NCBI GenBank assembly: GCA_012522705.1
Contig: JAAYJY010000164.1
Coordinates: 1-6,003, forward strand
Direction: 5' to 3'
Length of the DNA stretch: 6,003 nucleotides
DNA from: Syntrophomonadaceae bacterium
Lineage (GTDB): Bacteria > Bacillota > Syntrophomonadia > Syntrophomonadales > Syntrophomonadaceae
The notes beneath the pieces were generated by a model. The model was not told where the DNA came from. It did not search any database and worked only from the letters and a program-made list of their open reading frames with translations. Shown piece by piece: positions 4,927 through 6,003 of the stretch. The position numbers and the translations under genes were made by a program. The first letter of the stretch is position 1; every line of letters starts with the position of its first letter.

Positions 4927-5916
4927 CTAATTGATGACGGTTACCATTCTGGGCTCCGGAGCCCATTCGACGGTACAATCGAGATTCTCAGCGATGAAGC
5001 GCAGCGGCATCATGGTCCTCCCGTTGCTGATAAAGGGCTGAACGTTCTGATTGGTGGAATCCACCGGCACCGACGCGTCGTTGACAGTAGCGTTACTGTT
5101 GCCAATCTTCAGGCGGATTGTCTTATCCGCCTGGGTGATGGTCACGGTCTGATCTGCGGCCTGCCACTGTATCTCAGCTCCGATATTGTCGGTGACAAAG
5201 CGGATGGGCATAAAGGTGCGCCCCTCATGAATCATCGGAGCGGTATCCATGGTATTGCTGACACCATTGACCGTATATTCGGTGCTGCCGATGAAATATT
5301 TAAGGACACTGCCGCTGGGCTCAGGGGCGATATATGTGGCCTTAAGGTTGGTTATCATATCGCGGTTGTGGGTCTCCTCGTCGTTGTAATCGGCGGTTAC
5401 CGGGATATTGTTCTGGGTATTGCCGCCAACGGTTACGGTCCCGCTGAAAAGCACTTTACTCGACCAGCTGTAACTGCCTTCCACAAAAAACCGGTACGTT
5501 CCGACCGGCACCGCATTACCGTTCTCATCCCGGCAATCCCAGATATACTTGCGCTCTCCGTCCCGCATTATAGTCGCTCCAGAGATGGCGTCCAATTGCA
5601 AATCGCTTAATTGGGAGGGTTTGGCTTTGGAAACCCAAACCGGGATGCTTTCCGGTCTTTCCAAATATCCGCCCTTAGAGGTATAGCTGGTGACATAGAC
5701 AGTCTTTATAAGCTTCCCGTTGTTGTCTTCGATCCATACTGCATACTGGGCCGAGGCCAAGCCCATCCCTGGTTCGACAGGGACACCTCGCTTGAAGTCG
5801 AAGGTTATCTCCAATTTACCGGCATCGGAACTGTATGCGGATTTGGAAAAGTAACTAATGTAGAAACCCGTCGTCACCAAGGCAACAATAGCAATGATCA
5901 AGCTAAGTTTTTTCAT
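4927..5916 (-). CDS. Secreted DUF2271-like protein with SGAT motif and Cu-amine-oxidase-N repeats
   Basis: This 329-residue protein has an N-terminal signal or anchor segment (about 5-20). Residues about 33-165 resemble DUF2271 or a FlgD-type beta-sandwich: KLEITFDF, YAVWIEDNNGKLIKTVYV (58-75), then DAISGAT (109-115), IWDCRDENGNAVPVGTYRF (125-143). The C-terminal part (about 205-329) carries repeats of the copper amine oxidase N-terminal type: GRTFMPIRFVTDNIGAEIQW (232-251) and GRTMMPLRFIAENLDCTVEW (299-318). In Clostridia these often occur on secreted and surface proteins; no copper oxidase domain is present. D-x-x-S-G-A-T is the core of the ApbE flavinylation site, making Thr115 a possible FMN attachment residue, although the usual Ser/Thr two residues later is Met117. 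GGAGG at 5931-5927 supports the start. It ends at a terminator facing the EcfT gene. The domain assignment is good; flavinylation is inferred. Confidence 0.85.
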   Translation of the reverse strand: MKKLSLIIAIVALVTTGFYISYFSKSAYSSDAGKLEITFDFKRGVPVEPGMGLASAQYAVWIEDNNGKLIKTVYVTSYTSKGGYLERPESIPVWVSKAKPSQLSDLQLDAISGATIMRDGERKYIWDCRDENGNAVPVGTYRFFVEGSYSWSSKVLFSGTVTVGGNTQNNIPVTADYNDEETHNRDMITNLKATYIAPEPSGSVLKYFIGSTEYTVNGVSNTMDTAPMIHEGRTFMPIRFVTDNIGAEIQWQAADQTVTITQADKTIRLKIGNSNATVNDASVPVDSTNQNVQPFISNGRTMMPLRFIAENLDCTVEWAPEPRMVTVIN

Positions 5917-5926
5917 TCCGGCAGCA

Positions 5927-5931
5927 CCTCC
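5927..5931 (-). promoter_or_regulatory. Ribosome binding site of the secreted-protein gene
   Basis: Read on the minus strand, GGAGG lies 10 bases before the ATG at 5916-5914. It sits in the 21-bp gap after the stop of the upstream minus-strand frame, so the two genes probably share a transcript. Confidence 0.65.
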
Positions 5932-5937
5932 ATAATC

Positions 5938-6003
5938 TTAAAAAAATAAATATCTTATCAGGGCATAAATTCCGAATCCTGCTCCCAGCAGGAGGTACAT
6001 CAT
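5938..6003 (-). CDS. C-terminal end of an upstream membrane-type ORF (partial)
   Basis: A minus-strand frame enters from the right edge and stops at TAA (5940-5938), 21 bp before the secreted-protein start. The 21 visible residues read LLLGAGFGIYALIRYLFF at the end and look like a transmembrane helix with a glycine-rich centre. Two ATG codons lie at the very edge, so this could be a whole tiny protein or, more likely, the tail of a longer membrane protein. The family cannot be told from this stretch. If it is real, it is probably co-transcribed with the secreted protein. Confidence 0.4.
   Translation of the reverse strand: MMYLLLGAGFGIYALIRYLFF

Noticed and set aside
4951..4964. 14-bp perfect palindrome GGGCTCCGGAGCCC
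   Set aside because: It lies inside the end of the secreted-protein coding sequence (codons for W-A-P-E-P) and is too far inside to act as the terminator. A nearby GGAGCCCAT copy at 4894-4902 is probably coincidental.
1..6003. CRISPR array, insertion sequence, rRNA or tRNA genes
   Set aside because: No regularly spaced repeats, transposase-like frames or conserved RNA-gene sequences were seen on either strand.

Overview
The window looks like part of a chromosome from an anaerobic, Gram-positive-type bacterium, most likely a member of the Clostridia. The grounds are strong GGAGG-type ribosome binding sites, GTG/TTG starts, moderate G+C, and families common in Clostridia: a NusG-domain-II membrane protein, a Gx-family transporter, and a secreted protein with copper-amine-oxidase-N-type repeats. 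I cannot name the genus.

Layout, left to right. Plus strand: (i) 110-1575, an extracytoplasmic FAD:protein FMN transferase (ApbE) followed 26 bp later by a membrane-anchored NusG domain II protein; (ii) 1732-1962, an unrecognised 76-residue protein with one membrane helix; (iii) 1963-2175, a leader region with a possible 16-codon leader peptide and a 13-bp perfect inverted repeat enclosing three smaller hairpins; (iv) 2176-3279, a single-repeat PurL/AIR-synthase-like protein with an unusual four-cysteine cluster, closed by a strong intrinsic terminator; (v) 3475-4777, a Gx-family membrane protein and an EcfT/CbiQ-type permease only 7 bp apart, with no ABC ATPase in the window. Minus strand: (vi) 5916-4927, a secreted protein with an N-terminal DUF2271-like domain and C-terminal copper-amine-oxidase-N-type repeats, ending at a minus-strand terminator. 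It is preceded by the tail of another minus-strand membrane-type ORF cut by the right edge.

How the genes may work together. ApbE transfers FMN covalently onto a Thr/Ser in extracytoplasmic proteins at sites of the type D-x-x-S/T-G-A-T/S. ApbE, NusG-II, Gx and an ECF-type permease together resemble the FmnB/EetA/EetB/ECF set of the flavin-based extracellular electron transfer loci of Gram-positive bacteria (comparison from memory). The main observation is that the secreted minus-strand protein carries a D-A-I-S-G-A-T sequence (residues 109-115), which matches the core of the ApbE target motif although no classical FMN-binding domain is recognisable. It is therefore a candidate flavinylated electron carrier tied to the cell surface by its C-terminal repeats. 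The PurL-like protein and its structured leader are a separate puzzle, probably a separately regulated ATP-using enzyme of unknown substrate.
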